64,000 nt of DNA from Amorphochlora amoebiformis (Eukaryota; Cercozoa; Chlorarachniophyceae): contig BAAHQB010000106.1 of NCBI GenBank assembly GCA_054601695.1, forward strand, positions 124,001 through 188,000, given 5' to 3'. The position numbers were made by a program, and so were the translations under genes. Under the pieces are notes generated by a model that saw nothing but the letters and a program-made list of their open reading frames with translations, did no database searches and was not told the origin of the DNA. Every line of letters begins with the position of its first letter. The first letter of the stretch is position 1. Positions 32,144 through 54,865 of the stretch are shown here, piece after piece.

Positions 32144-33272
32144 ATGCTGTATGATGCGGAGGAGAGGGCTCGGGGGTTTGATAGGAGCTCGATCGAGCTG
32201 AAGGTCAGCAAGAGAGCATTCGACTGCCCAGAGGTAGATTCTTTCTGGGGATCGGGGCAGGACCTCAAGATCACGACTTCGGCCCCTTCACTCGAGAATC
32301 TCAGTCATAGCCATGCGATCAAAAAGCGGAAGGTCGCTAAGACTGAGGGAGGGAGCTCCACACCCGAGTCGGAGTGCCCTGATTTCGTAGCATCCGTCGA
32401 GTGGCGCATGATCCGGAGCGAAATTACTAAGGTATTTCTGGGAAATTTTGGTTGATATGTATCTGTGCGTTTACGGACCATTCAGCACCGCCAGTGGATG
32501 GGAAATAAACCATGAAATTGGGTTTTCATTATGATCAACCAATTCACCAATAAAATTTCTAATTGGGTTGGTAGGACTTAAAAGTAGGCGAATGGGCATT
32601 CGACTGTTCGACATTGGAGATGTGGTGGAGTCAGGAAATCTTCGGGATATTTGATCTAGATCCCAAGGTACGCCTTCAATTCAAGGGGTTGTATGGCCCG
32701 CTTTCATGATTTCGTTGTGGTTGTAGCAGACTTCCAAACCTACTTTTGCAATCTACAAGAAGCTTCTACATCCGGTGAGACAATTTAGAGTTGTAGAATG
32801 ATTTAGGAAGTGGATGAAACGAACCATGGGTATATTTGTAGGTGGGAAGACCAAATAAGCCCATAACCCTGTAGGATGACAAGGATTTGGTGCTATTCTT
32901 GTTCCAGCGAGCCCTCGAGAAGGGAGTCCCCTATGAGGTATGATCAAGTTTCACCCTAACGACCATCTACCACCTCCAACGATCCGATCGCAAAAGCAGC
33001 AGGTTTACTTTGTGATACCAGGTAAGCCATCGGTTTACGTTGGCGGACAAGAAGTTCAAGTGGGCTCGAGTGAAGTGCAGAGTTCAGGTAGTAAATTATT
33101 ATCATGCTTAAAGTAAGATTACGACCACGCCCAAACCCTACAGCTCGATCCCTCCCAGAACGGCGTCACGAAGCTTTTCGGGACTATACAAGATATAACT
33201 CTGTGGTCCAAGTCAGTCATAGATGGGAAGAAGGTCGGAGTGCCTCGAAATGAAAATTATATTTTTACATAG
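32144..33272 (+). CDS. PAS-fold (PAS_3-like) protein with nuclear localisation signal
   Basis: Exons 32144-32431, 32575-32667, 32730-32774, 32875-32937, 33022-33087, 33144-33272 (TAG); all junctions phase 0, 227 residues. Residues 1-96 hold IKKRKVAKTEG, a classical monopartite nuclear signal. From exon 2 the chain is a PAS fold: WWSQEIFGIFDLDP, TFAIYKKLLHP, DDKDLVLFLFQRALEKGVP, VSHRFTLADKKFKWARVKC, VTKLFGTIQDIT, matching the usual 'lhPdD...ralekg.py...hR....dg..kW......d..G....GtiqDIT' order. No heme- or flavin-binding motif is evident (no LOV NCRFLQ). A signalling or transcription role is inferred. Ends 96 residues into a small protein, so other domains seem absent. Confidence 0.75.
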
Positions 33273-33354
33273 AACTATGTATAAGACATAGAAAAGTACA
33301 TGTATTTACATGTATATATAATATATATATAGCATAAATTATATATAAAAATAT

Positions 33355-33416
<62 letters not shown>

Positions 33417-33452
33417 ATATATATATACGTTTAGAATTACATATATATGTAC

Positions 33453-33508
<56 letters not shown>

Positions 33509-33514
33509 TATATG

Positions 33515-33562
<48 letters not shown>

Positions 33563-33630
33563 ATAAATAGTGATTATATTTTAATTTATATAAATGAACC
33601 AATATCACAAATATATATACATACATATAC

Positions 33631-33664
<34 letters not shown>

Positions 33665-33747
33665 TGTATGTATATATGTAAATAAATATATAAATATACA
33701 TATATTATATATATATTTATATATATTGTATGCATATATGTACATAA

Positions 33748-33792
<45 letters not shown>

Positions 33793-33889
33793 ATGTATAT
33801 ATATATATAAATACATAAATATATATATATATATATATATATATTACATAAATATGCACACATAAATTTATAAACATGTATAACATTTA

Positions 33890-33921
<32 letters not shown>

Positions 33922-34122
33922 ATATATTTATATATATATATATATATGTATCATGTATACATAAACACACATGTAACTATAATGCATTGTGTGTGGAATG
34001 TAAATTTCTTCACCCAAATCTAACTTTTACCCCTTCAGAGCCTCAACGCATTCGTCCAGCCAAAACAGGGGGAAGAAGGAGGAGGGGGGTTAACAGAAGA
34101 TCCCACTTGTGTCGTATGTTGA
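33144..34122 (+). other. Alternative 3' end of the PAS gene
   Basis: A strong acceptor TTTTACCCCTTCAG precedes 34039-34122, which in phase 0 reads SLNAFVQPKQGEEGGGG then LTEDPTCVVC and TGA. It can be joined from a weak donor GTCGGA at 33234. This replaces the short tail VGVPRNENYIFT and makes a TA-filled intron like others here. Confidence 0.4.
33273..34020. repeat. TA microsatellite block
   Basis: Nearly pure (TA)n with one (GT)n run at 33545-33562. Three similar TTATATATATTGTATG(T/C)ATAT stretches recur at about 33661, 33725 and 33786. Confidence 0.85.
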
Positions 34123-35019
34123 TACTGGCCCGACGCTGTTGCCTGGAGTTTATTTTTGTATACTCGCTAGGCTTTTTCGCATGCTGCTCATGCCCCATGC
34201 ATTTATAAATACTAATCGCCGTTGGACTCCAAACAATTTCTAGAAGATTCATTCACTTCCTCTCAGTTTCGAGTTTGAGGCTCTAGGCGTCGATCGACCA
34301 GCTGTAAAACTTTGCTAGTATACATGCATATACCGTAACTAGATATCCGATAAGTTTTGGAATAAACTGTAAGTACTACTTCACAATAGTATGGTACGCC
34401 ACTAGACGCAGTTGCATGGAGTTTATAATTGTTTTTTCATCATCTAGATCATGGTGTTAGTAGTAACATTGTGAGTCATTGATTGGTGGTTCTAGTCTTC
34501 TAGAGTTGTGATATTACTAGTAGATGTAGGCAGAATACAAAAAGAGATCATTAGAGAGTCTAATAGATGTTGTGATGCGCAAACGGTCTATATATATATA
34601 TATGGAATGATGAATTATGACATATGCAGGGCTCATGCATATACATGAAAAGCTGGAAGAGCTATAGCTATATATCTACTCTTAAGTATAACTACGTCGT
34701 TGACCTTATTAGTGGTACTTGTGGTACTTGCACATGTGGTACTGACCACAATTAGTGGTACTTAGTGGTACTTGAAAATATGGGTTGCGCACAACATAGA
34801 GACCGGAGAGCATTCCAGGGTTCTACCCATATCAGGCATATGCTTATGTGAAAGTTAACCTTTATTATGCAACGCATCACCCTCGCACTTTGGCACCGAA
34901 GAGCTAATGAATCTGTTACACAGTATCTGGACTCTGGAGCTTATCCGAGTATCAGATCAGAGAACTTGAATATGATCTAGATGATGCTAGGATGGCACGG
35001 TAGCAATTCAATTGAAATG
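34123..35019. other. Intergenic, no gene recognised
   Basis: Unique DNA rich in TAG, CTAGT and TCTAGA words between convergent genes. A small cluster of GTGGTACTT repeats lies at about 34712-34770. Confidence 0.5.
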
Positions 35020-35103
35020 TTACAGTAACCGGCAATGTAACAGTAGGTTGGGGTCGTAAGGCTTCTTGCGCACACGGTTTAGGTCTTCATGTAGGCCCTG
35101 TCG

Positions 35104-35164
<61 letters not shown>

Positions 35165-35275
35165 GTTATATTCTGATAGAATAGAATTGATATCACAGCA
35201 ATGAAGGCTAATACTAGTAATAGTGTGTGGTTTTCCATGACGCTATGAGTCCGTGGCAATCCGGGCCACTTGTCA
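35020..35275 (-). CDS. 3' end of a small minus-strand gene, product unknown
   Basis: Exons (minus) 35215-35275 (DKWPGLPRTHSVMENHTLLL) and 35020-35097 (GLHEDLNRVRKKPYDPNLLL then HCRLL, TAA), joined in phase 0 across a TA intron. Acceptor CTTGACCCCAAG, donor TTACTA/GTATTA, acceptor ACCCGACAG. The phrase LNRVRKKPYDPN resembles the C-terminal 'L..vK.kyDP.n.f' of FAD-linked (BBE-type) oxidoreductases, but on so little sequence this is only a hint. A plus-strand frame over the last exon (WGRKASCAHGLGL) is the alternative. Confidence 0.45.
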
Positions 35276-35433
35276 CTTGGGGTCAAGTTGGGGGAGAGAG
35301 GTAGAGAGGGAGTTTGAGGGTTAGAGAGAGAGAGAGAGAAGTTCTAGAAGCTAGAGAAGCTGGGGTTAAGAGTTAGGGTTAAGGGTAACTTAAGACTAGG
35401 CTATATATATATATATCATAGTCAGCATATTTT

Positions 35434-35484
<51 letters not shown>

Positions 35485-35504
35485 ATACTGTATATATATA
35501 CATA

Positions 35505-35551
<47 letters not shown>

Positions 35552-35728
35552 TATGATATACACTAAGTTGTACTGATATATAAAAGATTACATATAATAT
35601 ATATCTAGATATAGATATACATGTATATATATACATATATATGTATAATATATACTATATACAGATATATTATATTATGTGTATATAAATATATATATGT
35701 GTGTGTGTGTGTGTGTGTTAGAGGCTAG
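35276..35728. repeat. GA tract, telomere-like word and TA/GT microsatellites
   Basis: GAGAGAGA at 35322-35340, a short GGTTAAGGGTTA-like run near 35365-35385, then TA and a final (GT)n to 35718. Confidence 0.7.
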
Positions 35729-36224
35729 GGCAACCACAATCCTTTGGACCTGTTGACCCCCACCTGCTGTACCATTAAGATACCTGAGCACACTCACACG
35801 CACACATACACACACGTTCACACGCACAAACACACAAGCACACACTCACGCACCACGAACACGCACACAACAGCCTCAATTATTTCGCAACAAAAATTTC
35901 GATTTCTCCTATTTTCAACCTTCTTCTGACTGAGACGAATTGAGTCCATTTTCCAAAACGAAATGGGGTACATGGAGGTACCCGAGGGGGGGAGAGAAGG
36001 GGTTAACATCGTTACTCAGCGAAAGTAGACAGTCATGGACTCGTGGTCCATTAGAAAGCGTAAGTATCGGGATCCCGGGATTGCTTCATAGGATAGATTT
36101 GGGTAATTCCATAGTTCGACTACCAAGGTCGACCATGCTTGGTCCCTCATTATTGACACCATCGGACAAGCGGGGCATCTCGAATGATTGGCATCTGTAC
36201 TTCACCCCTTTCACGTTTCTTTGA
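35729..36224 (+). CDS. Small spliced gene, product unknown
   Basis: Exons 35729-35768, 35935-35977, 36029-36059, 36115-36224 (TGA). Phases 1, 2, 0, 1 all agree and total 74 codons; the 5' end is not placed. Two introns are 51 and 55 bases and one carries a CACACA run. It reads QPQSFGPVDPHLL, RIESIFQNEMGYME, VMDSWSIRKL, RLPRSTMLGPSLLTPSDKRG and SNDWHLYFTPFTFL. No family recognised. Donors include a full GTAAGT at 36060. Confidence 0.6.
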
Positions 36225-36235
36225 TAAATGGGAGG

Positions 36236-36462
36236 TTACCCTTGTTCCTTATCTCCTGCTCCCTCATTATCCGAAAAATGAAGAAGAATTTTGAAAAAAA
36301 TTGGAGAAAAATTGACGTATTCTTGAACAAAAGGTGTTCTTCTCGCTGCCTTCGGGTCCGATGCGGTTCGTACGACTGGCGTTGTGAGGGGTCTCGAGAC
36401 TCCCGAGGTTCCCGAAGCTCCCGAGGCTCTCGTGGCGGGGAGGTTACAACTTTTTATCAGCC
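36236..36462 (-). CDS. 3' end of a minus-strand gene, product unknown
   Basis: Exons (minus) 36317-36462 and 36236-36262 (TAA), joined in phase 0; the intron is a T-rich 54 bases. It reads LIKSCNLPATRASGASGTSG, VSRPLTTPVVRTASDPKAAR, RTPFVQEY and ends GAGDKEQG. A Ser/Thr/Arg-rich, probably disordered region. Its stop lies 11 bases beyond the stop of the plus-strand neighbour. A plus-strand open frame (GSRDSRGSRSSRGSRGG) over the same DNA is judged a shadow. Confidence 0.45.
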
Positions 36463-37309
36463 CTAAGTATTCCACGCACACAAAGGCATGGCTTGCCCGA
36501 GACACATGATGAAGGCATATATGTATGTAAAAACATACATATACATATTTATATATATACACATATATATATTACATGTCCACATATCTAAATTTATTTA
36601 TGAAAATACTATAAACACAGCAGTCATCCAGATGGTTTGGAGCTGTTTCTGAATACCTCCAGAAGCGGGATAGCAATGGCGATTGACCAATCAGGCAAAA
36701 GATAATATATATATATATATATATAAATTATATTCGCATAGTGTTTGAGGTTGGGCTAGATACTAAGATAAGAGTATACCATGCACTTTAGGGGGGGCTA
36801 GGGTGGGAGTCGAGATGGATTTAGAACATGTTCGGGATTAGAACATGTTCCCATGTTCATACTAGCTAACCATACCACTCAAAAATATGTATCAACATGT
36901 ATACACAACCTACACACTCCTAACCCAACTCCTAACCCTTGAGAATACCGGGACCCAAACCCATGACAAACTCTAAAAACAAGCAATACATCACCCTAAC
37001 CGGCCACGGTCAAGGGTAATTGAATTAAGCGAAGGTCTTGGTCTTACCCTCGTCTGTTTTAGACGCCCATAACCTACCTGTCATGCTGCAAGGAAGCCTG
37101 CGAGAAGATATAGCATCATATATTATCACGATGAAAAACAGAAAGGTTAAAATCGAATGCTAACCCTATCCCTAACGTTATCTCGAATCCTCAATGTCAT
37201 CCATCGTGACCCTATCTCAACACCTTACCTCGAACCCCATCTGAGTCGACTAATCTTGGCCAAATTATGAAAATATATATATATATATGTGTGTGTGTGT
37301 ATCTATATG

Positions 37310-37356
<47 letters not shown>

Positions 37357-37384
37357 TATTTGTGTGTATTCATACGGATTTCAG
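36463..37384. other. Region with unassigned exon candidates and weak telomere-like words
   Basis: Possible plus-strand exons: 36623-36688 (CAG start, RWFGAVSEYLQKRDSNGD, stop) and 37065-37115 (PITYLSCCKEACEKI, stop TAG) after a strong CTGTTTTAG acceptor. The second resembles the N-terminal strand of family 25 glycosyltransferases and would suit the gene starting at 37385, but no donor joins them. CCCTAA-like words occur at 36915-37230. Confidence 0.35.
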
Positions 37385-45743
<8,359 letters not shown>

Positions 45744-47078
45744 TCATCCGAGCCGCCTAAGTTGAAATTTAGGTGTTTTTACGATATAATCATGGACGCG
45801 CTTAAGTTTGAATTTAGGTGTTTTTTACGAGGTAGTCATGGTTTTCTCGAGGAGGTCAGGCTTTTTCTTCGGCTTGTCGTCACTTTGGAAGCATTCACGG
45901 GCTATCATGGTTTAATGGATGGTAGATAACTAGCATAACAACTTCTAGATGCGACTTTTCTTCCGAGTGTCGTCCAATTCCCCAAAATTTCTATTTTCAA
46001 TGGGCGCAATACGAGAATACACTAAAAAATCGACAACTTTAGTGTATAGCTCGCGTCTCTTGTGCAGTTTGTTGCTTTAGATTGAATAATACACATGCTA
46101 AGGCTCTAACTGGTCTAAATACTTAATCTAACTGGTCTAAATGCTTAATGCTATATATGCGTTCTCTGGATTCTTGATATTACTCTATGTCTAGTATGTG
46201 CTCACCCTTGAGCGGGCATCTATTTTCTAGATTTTCATTGACTGCTATCGAATTAATGCCGGATCAATATCTAAAATCTACAGTACATCAAGTGTGTAAA
46301 GGTTGTTTGATACGCTGAATTCGAAGTTCAACAAGGTAGAACTCTAGGAACTAGCTAGACTAGAGCAACGACTGCTGTTTAGACTGCTGCATCATACCTA
46401 GCATACACTGTAATCTAGGCAATAACATTAGTCTACACGTGTCTAGGGATATAAGAGGGTTGGCTTCTGTTTGGGTGAGACTGATTAATAATAGGTTAGT
46501 ATAATTACCACCCTTCTCTAGAGTCTACTAGTATCTACGATTCTACGTATATATAAACAGCTCTAGATATCAGATACATATGTCACGGCAATGTATTGGT
46601 GTTGTTTATTTCATTGAACAATTTGTGAATATATATGTTATGTAGTGTATCTATATACAATTTAGTCATGATTTAATTCTACTAAGTATGATCAGATACA
46701 TATGTACTATATATGTGTATGTGTATATATTATATATGTATATATATGTATATATATACATATATATATATATATATTATCGTATGTATACTACTACCCT
46801 ATGATCCACACATTCGTAAAATGCAAAATATCCATATATAATCCATCCAATAATTATCAATAACGTAAAAGGCGAATTTTATCCCCAACTCGCCAACAAT
46901 ATACTAGTTGTATATACCACTGGTCTGGTATATAATTCGCAACAACCCCCAATTAACATTAACACAACCACAAGTGACCATTGCTTACAAGTAACTGCTC
47001 ATTGTTCAAAAGTAGTGCCGACTGGAAGGTTTTGTTTGATTTTTAGATTCTGATGCTAATAGTTTTTTAAGGTAGCTT
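45744..47078. other. Intergenic stretch between convergent genes
   Basis: Unique DNA. A unit of about 57 bases with AAGTTTGAATTTAGGTGTTTT is duplicated at 45757-45870. CTAG/TCTAGA words are common at 46300-46570, as at 22.2-23.1 and 34.3-34.6 kb. A TA block lies at 46720-46780. A second open frame of the last glycosyltransferase exon would end at 45760. No gene recognised. Confidence 0.5.
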
Positions 47079-47233
47079 TTATCGAATGTGGTCTAGATTT
47101 GGCAGTGGGCCGGAACCCTCTGGCTCGAATATCTCTGAATCTGACTTCTCAGCCTGATGATTTTCGGTATATATATATACATATATATGTATGTATGTAT
47201 GCACACATATATACATATATAATACATACATAC

Positions 47234-47275
<42 letters not shown>

Positions 47276-47323
47276 ATATGTATGATGTATCAGGAAAATA
47301 TGTGCAGTTATTTTTATTTTTTG

Positions 47324-47363
<40 letters not shown>

Positions 47364-47641
47364 ATTATGTGTATATAGGCTGTATTTTTTTTCTTAACAT
47401 ACATATATAGTTCTATTATGTGCATATATATGTATATATATGTATTTATATAATGTGTAACATGTATCTATATGTATACATGTATGCGTTTATGTATGTG
47501 TGTATATGTATGTATATATACATGTATGTATGTATGTATGTATGTATGTATACATGTATGTATATATGTATATGTGTATATATATATATATATAATATGT
47601 AAAACTCTCAGACTCATATGTCATTCATGGCGAACCTATAC

Positions 47642-47689
<48 letters not shown>

Positions 47690-47931
47690 ATATACTACAC
47701 TTCAATCTGATGAGGTTTTTTATATTCCACACACACGCATATACATAAATATATATATATATATACATATAAATATATCTATATATATATATCTTGCCTT
47801 TCAAACAGAACCATATACACTAGATGCAAGAGGAACGGCATATGTGTGTTTGTTTAAAAATGCATAGAGCGTTATATGTATATATCTACATTTGAATAGC
47901 ATTACATTTATATATGCGTATGTTCGAAATG

Positions 47932-47966
<35 letters not shown>

Positions 47967-48043
47967 CCGTATACACATATTTACATATATGTACATATAT
48001 ATATATATATATATAAATATTTTTAAATATATATATATAAATA

Positions 48044-48109
<66 letters not shown>

Positions 48110-48304
48110 ACAATACACCTCGTATGAGTGTCTTCTATGTTTTTCATATATATATATATATATATATATATGTATAATAATACACCTCGTATGAGTGTCT
48201 TCTATGTTTTTCGGTTTCTATTTCCCTGCCCATCTCGGATGCCATATTCTCCTCATCGGAGATAATCTAATATATACAAATATATATATACATATATACA
48301 TATG

Positions 48305-48359
<55 letters not shown>

Positions 48360-48387
48360 CATATGTATATATATATCATATGTATTG

Positions 48388-48426
<39 letters not shown>

Positions 48427-48465
48427 TATTTGTATATACTTTCGGCTTCCATCTCTCTATTCTGG

Positions 48466-48501
<36 letters not shown>

Positions 48502-48644
48502 TATGTACATATTTATGTATTAGATATGTAAATATTTATGTATTAGATATGTACATATTTACATATTAGATATGTACATATGTTCGTTTATAATCATTGA
48601 ATATTTCCACCTTCTTGGCTTCTTATTTTCGGCTTATCTTACCC

Positions 48645-48688
<44 letters not shown>

Positions 48689-49317
48689 TATGTACAAATG
48701 TACATATTGGATATATACATGTATTCGTTTATAATCATTGAATATGACAACCTTCTTGGCTTCCTTTCGGCTTATCTTACCCATATATATTATATATATA
48801 TTAGACATGTACATGTGTATATATTAGATATGTACATATGTATATATTAGATATGTACATATATTCGTTTATAGTCATTGAATATGACAACCTTCTTGGC
48901 TTCGGGCTTATCTTACCCATATATATTATATATATATTAGACATGTACATGTGTATATATTAGATATGTACATATGTATATATTAGATATGTACATATAT
49001 TCGTTTATAGTCATTGAATATGACAACCTTCTTGGCTTCCTTTCGACTTATCTTGCCCATATATTAATATATATCTATCTATATTTATATATATATATTA
49101 GATATGTACATATGTATATATTAGATATGTACATATATTCGTTTATAATCATTGAATATGACAACCTTCTTGGCTTCCTTTCGGCTTATCTTGCCCATAT
49201 ATATAAATGTATATCTATATATATATATTAGATATGTACATATGTATATATTAGATATGTACATATATTCGTCGAATATGACAACCTTCTTGGCTTCCTT
49301 TCGGCTTATCTTTGATT
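47079..49317 (-). CDS. Minus-strand gene with acidic/charged product, function unknown (5' end not placed)
   Basis: Exons (minus) 49286-49317 ([10 protein letters not shown]), 48186-48266 ([20 protein letters not shown] then HRRHSYE), 47079-47153 ([19 protein letters not shown] then LDHIR, TAA); both junctions phase 0. Acceptors are CGAAAAG, ATATTAG and AATCATCAG. Highly charged, probably disordered. The donor ends of the first two exons are tandemly repeated downstream. Confidence 0.5.
48111..48213 (-). repeat. Exon-end/donor unit in two copies
   Basis: AAACATAGAAGACACTCATA..CGAG/GTGTATT ends exon 48186-48266 and is repeated at 48111-48147 after a TA tract. Confidence 0.8.
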
Positions 49318-49320
49318 CTT
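48600..49320 (-). repeat. Exon-end/donor unit in six copies
   Basis: On the minus strand GATAAGCCGAAAGGAAGCCA..AGAAG/GTTGTCATATTC plus GATTATAAACGAATATATG and ATCTAATATATAC recurs at about 49300, 49180, 49045, 48905, 48765 and 48620, period 120-145. Only the highest-coordinate copy has the acceptor-side exon start. Confidence 0.85.
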
Positions 49321-49387
49321 TTCGAATGCTGTGTACATATTTACGTTTATATACTACATGTATATATATATATATATATGTATATGA

Positions 49388-49443
<56 letters not shown>

Positions 49444-49529
49444 TATGATATATATATATATATATATAAAAATATATATATACAATATATATATTATATA
49501 TCTATATATATATATATATATAGTGTCAA

Positions 49530-50012
49530 TAGACTGTTCTAACTCTACCCCTAACCCTAACCCTAACCCTAATCCTAGCCCTAACCCTAACCCTAACCTA
49601 ATCCCAGCCCTAACACTAACCTTAACCGTAATCCTAACCCTAATCATAGGAATAGTCCTAACCCTAACCCTAGCCCTAGTCCTAACCCTAATTTAAGGAA
49701 TAGTCCTATCCTAAGTAAATTAATAAACCTAACCGTAACCGTAGCCGTAACCGTACCCGTAACCGTAGCCGTAACCGTAACAGTAGCCGTAACCGTAACC
49801 GTAACCGTAGCGGTAACCGTAACAGTAGCCGTAACCGTAACCGTAGCCGTTTCCGTAACCGTAGCCGTAACCGTAACTGCAACCGTAGCCGTAACCGTAA
49901 CCGTAACCGTAGTCGTAACCGTAACCGTAACCGTAGCCGTAACAGTAACCGTAGTCGTAACCGTAGCCGTAACCGTAACCCTAACCCTAACCGTAACCCT
50001 AACCATAAGCCC
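49530..50012. repeat. Telomere-type array: CCCTAA then CCGTAA variant
   Basis: CCCTAA units to about 49690. From 49727 to 49980 nearly pure GTAACC/GTAGCC hexamers (CCGTAA, CCGTAG), a variant not seen elsewhere in the window except as CCGTTA at 13.1 kb. Confidence 0.85.
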
Positions 50013-50059
<47 letters not shown>

Positions 50060-50071
50060 TACATATGTATA

Positions 50072-50125
<54 letters not shown>

Positions 50126-50179
50126 TTTGTATACACATATATGAATATATATATATATATATATAATATATATACATAG

Positions 50180-51440
<1,261 letters not shown>

Positions 51441-51615
51441 GGAGTATACTGTCTCCGTCTTGTATATGTAGATATTAATGCTTAAAAATGCGGATATCGG
51501 ATATCTCTCTCTTATATATATATGCGGATATCTCTCTCTTATATATGCGGATATTTCTCTCATTTCATCTTCGTTCAGAGTATCTCTCTCTTTTTTGTCT
51601 CTCTTTCTCTCTCTT

Positions 51616-51675
<60 letters not shown>

Positions 51676-51734
51676 GATTTTCCATTCTGATGGTTATCTG
51701 AGGGAGAGTTACGGTTGGGTTATATAGTGGTTAT
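51441..51734. repeat. CT tract with duplicated ATGCGGATATCTCTCTC motif
   Basis: CTCTTTCT repeats at 51585-51675, preceded by two ATGCGGATATC..CTCTCTCTTATATAT copies. Confidence 0.7.
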
Positions 51735-53393
<1,659 letters not shown>

Positions 53394-53404
53394 CTAATCC
53401 AATC

Positions 53405-53437
<33 letters not shown>

Positions 53438-53454
53438 ATATATATATTGTATGT

Positions 53455-53990
53455 AGATATCCTCAATTGTGATATACATGTTTATGCATTAGACAGCCTA
53501 TATCGCATACATTCAGTATGGAAAGTGTATTTGTGATATACGTATATATGTAGTAGACAGCTAATATCGAATATATTCAGTATGGAAAGTGTATTTGTGA
53601 TATACGTGTATATGCATTAGACAGCTAATATCGAATATATTCAGTATGGAAAGTGTATTTGTGATATACGTGTATATGCATTAGACAGCTAATATCGAAT
53701 ATATTCAGTATGGGAAATGTATTTGTGATATACGTGTATATGTATTAGACAGCTAATATCGAATATATTCAGTATGGAAAGTGTATTTGTGATATACGTG
53801 TATATGCATTAGACAGCTAATATCGAATATATTCAGTATGGAAAGTGTATTTGTGATATACGTATATATGTATTAGACAGCTAATATCGCATACATTGAG
53901 CATGAAAGTAAAATATACATGTATATGTTTTAGACAGCCTATATCGCATACATACATTGATTATGGAAAGTGTATTTATAAAGCGTTTAA
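53455..53990. repeat. 73-base minisatellite, about seven copies
   Basis: Units contain TTAGACAGC(T/C)(A/T)ATATCG, ATATATTCAGTATGGAAAGT and GTATTTGTGATATACG. Highly similar in the centre, decayed at both ends. No CRISPR-type alternation of repeat and unique spacer. Confidence 0.9.
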
Positions 53991-54062
53991 ATTAACGATA
54001 TTTAGCTATGTACATACAAATATGCCAACGAACCAAGGTTCATTACCATAGTATGTATGCAT

Positions 54063-54114
<52 letters not shown>

Positions 54115-54152
54115 TTGCGTACATATACGCACACACACACACGAACACACAC

Positions 54153-54192
<40 letters not shown>

Positions 54193-54278
54193 AACACAAA
54201 CATATACATATATATATATATGTATATACATACATATAATATATATATGTATATATATATATATATATGTACATATAT

Positions 54279-54339
54279 TACAACGCTAGCAGTATACCCC
54301 TAACTTGGTTTCGCCTATGACGAGGTATTCAGACATATA

Positions 54340-54376
<37 letters not shown>

Positions 54377-54377
54377 G

Positions 54378-54420
<43 letters not shown>

Positions 54421-54472
54421 CAACAATAGCAGTATACCCCTAACTTGGTTTCGCCTATGACGAGGTATTCCT
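54279..54472 (-). repeat. Exon-end/donor unit in two copies
   Basis: CGTCATAGGCGAAACCAAGT..TAGGG/GTATACTGCT (minus) occurs at 54418-54470 and 54279-54332, separated by TA and CA. Only the first-read copy has the CCCTAAG acceptor. Confidence 0.75.
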
Positions 54473-54519
54473 TAGGGTTAGTGCCAGAATTAGGGCTTCA
54501 ACGAGAACTTAGGTTCAAA

Positions 54520-54612
<93 letters not shown>

Positions 54613-54827
54613 GAGAAGGCGAAAGAGAGAAGAGAGCGAGGAAGGAGAGAGTGAGAGAGAGAGAGAGAGAGGGAGAGAGAGAGAGAGAGGGAGAGAGAGA
54701 GGGAGAGAGAGAGGGAGAGAGAGAGAGAGATACAAAGAGAAAAAGTGAGTAGGGAGGTATAGTATGTGTGTTAGAAGAACAAAGAGAGAGGATAAGAGAC
54801 AGAAAGAGAGTAGAGAGAGCGAGAGCG

Positions 54828-54865
<38 letters not shown>

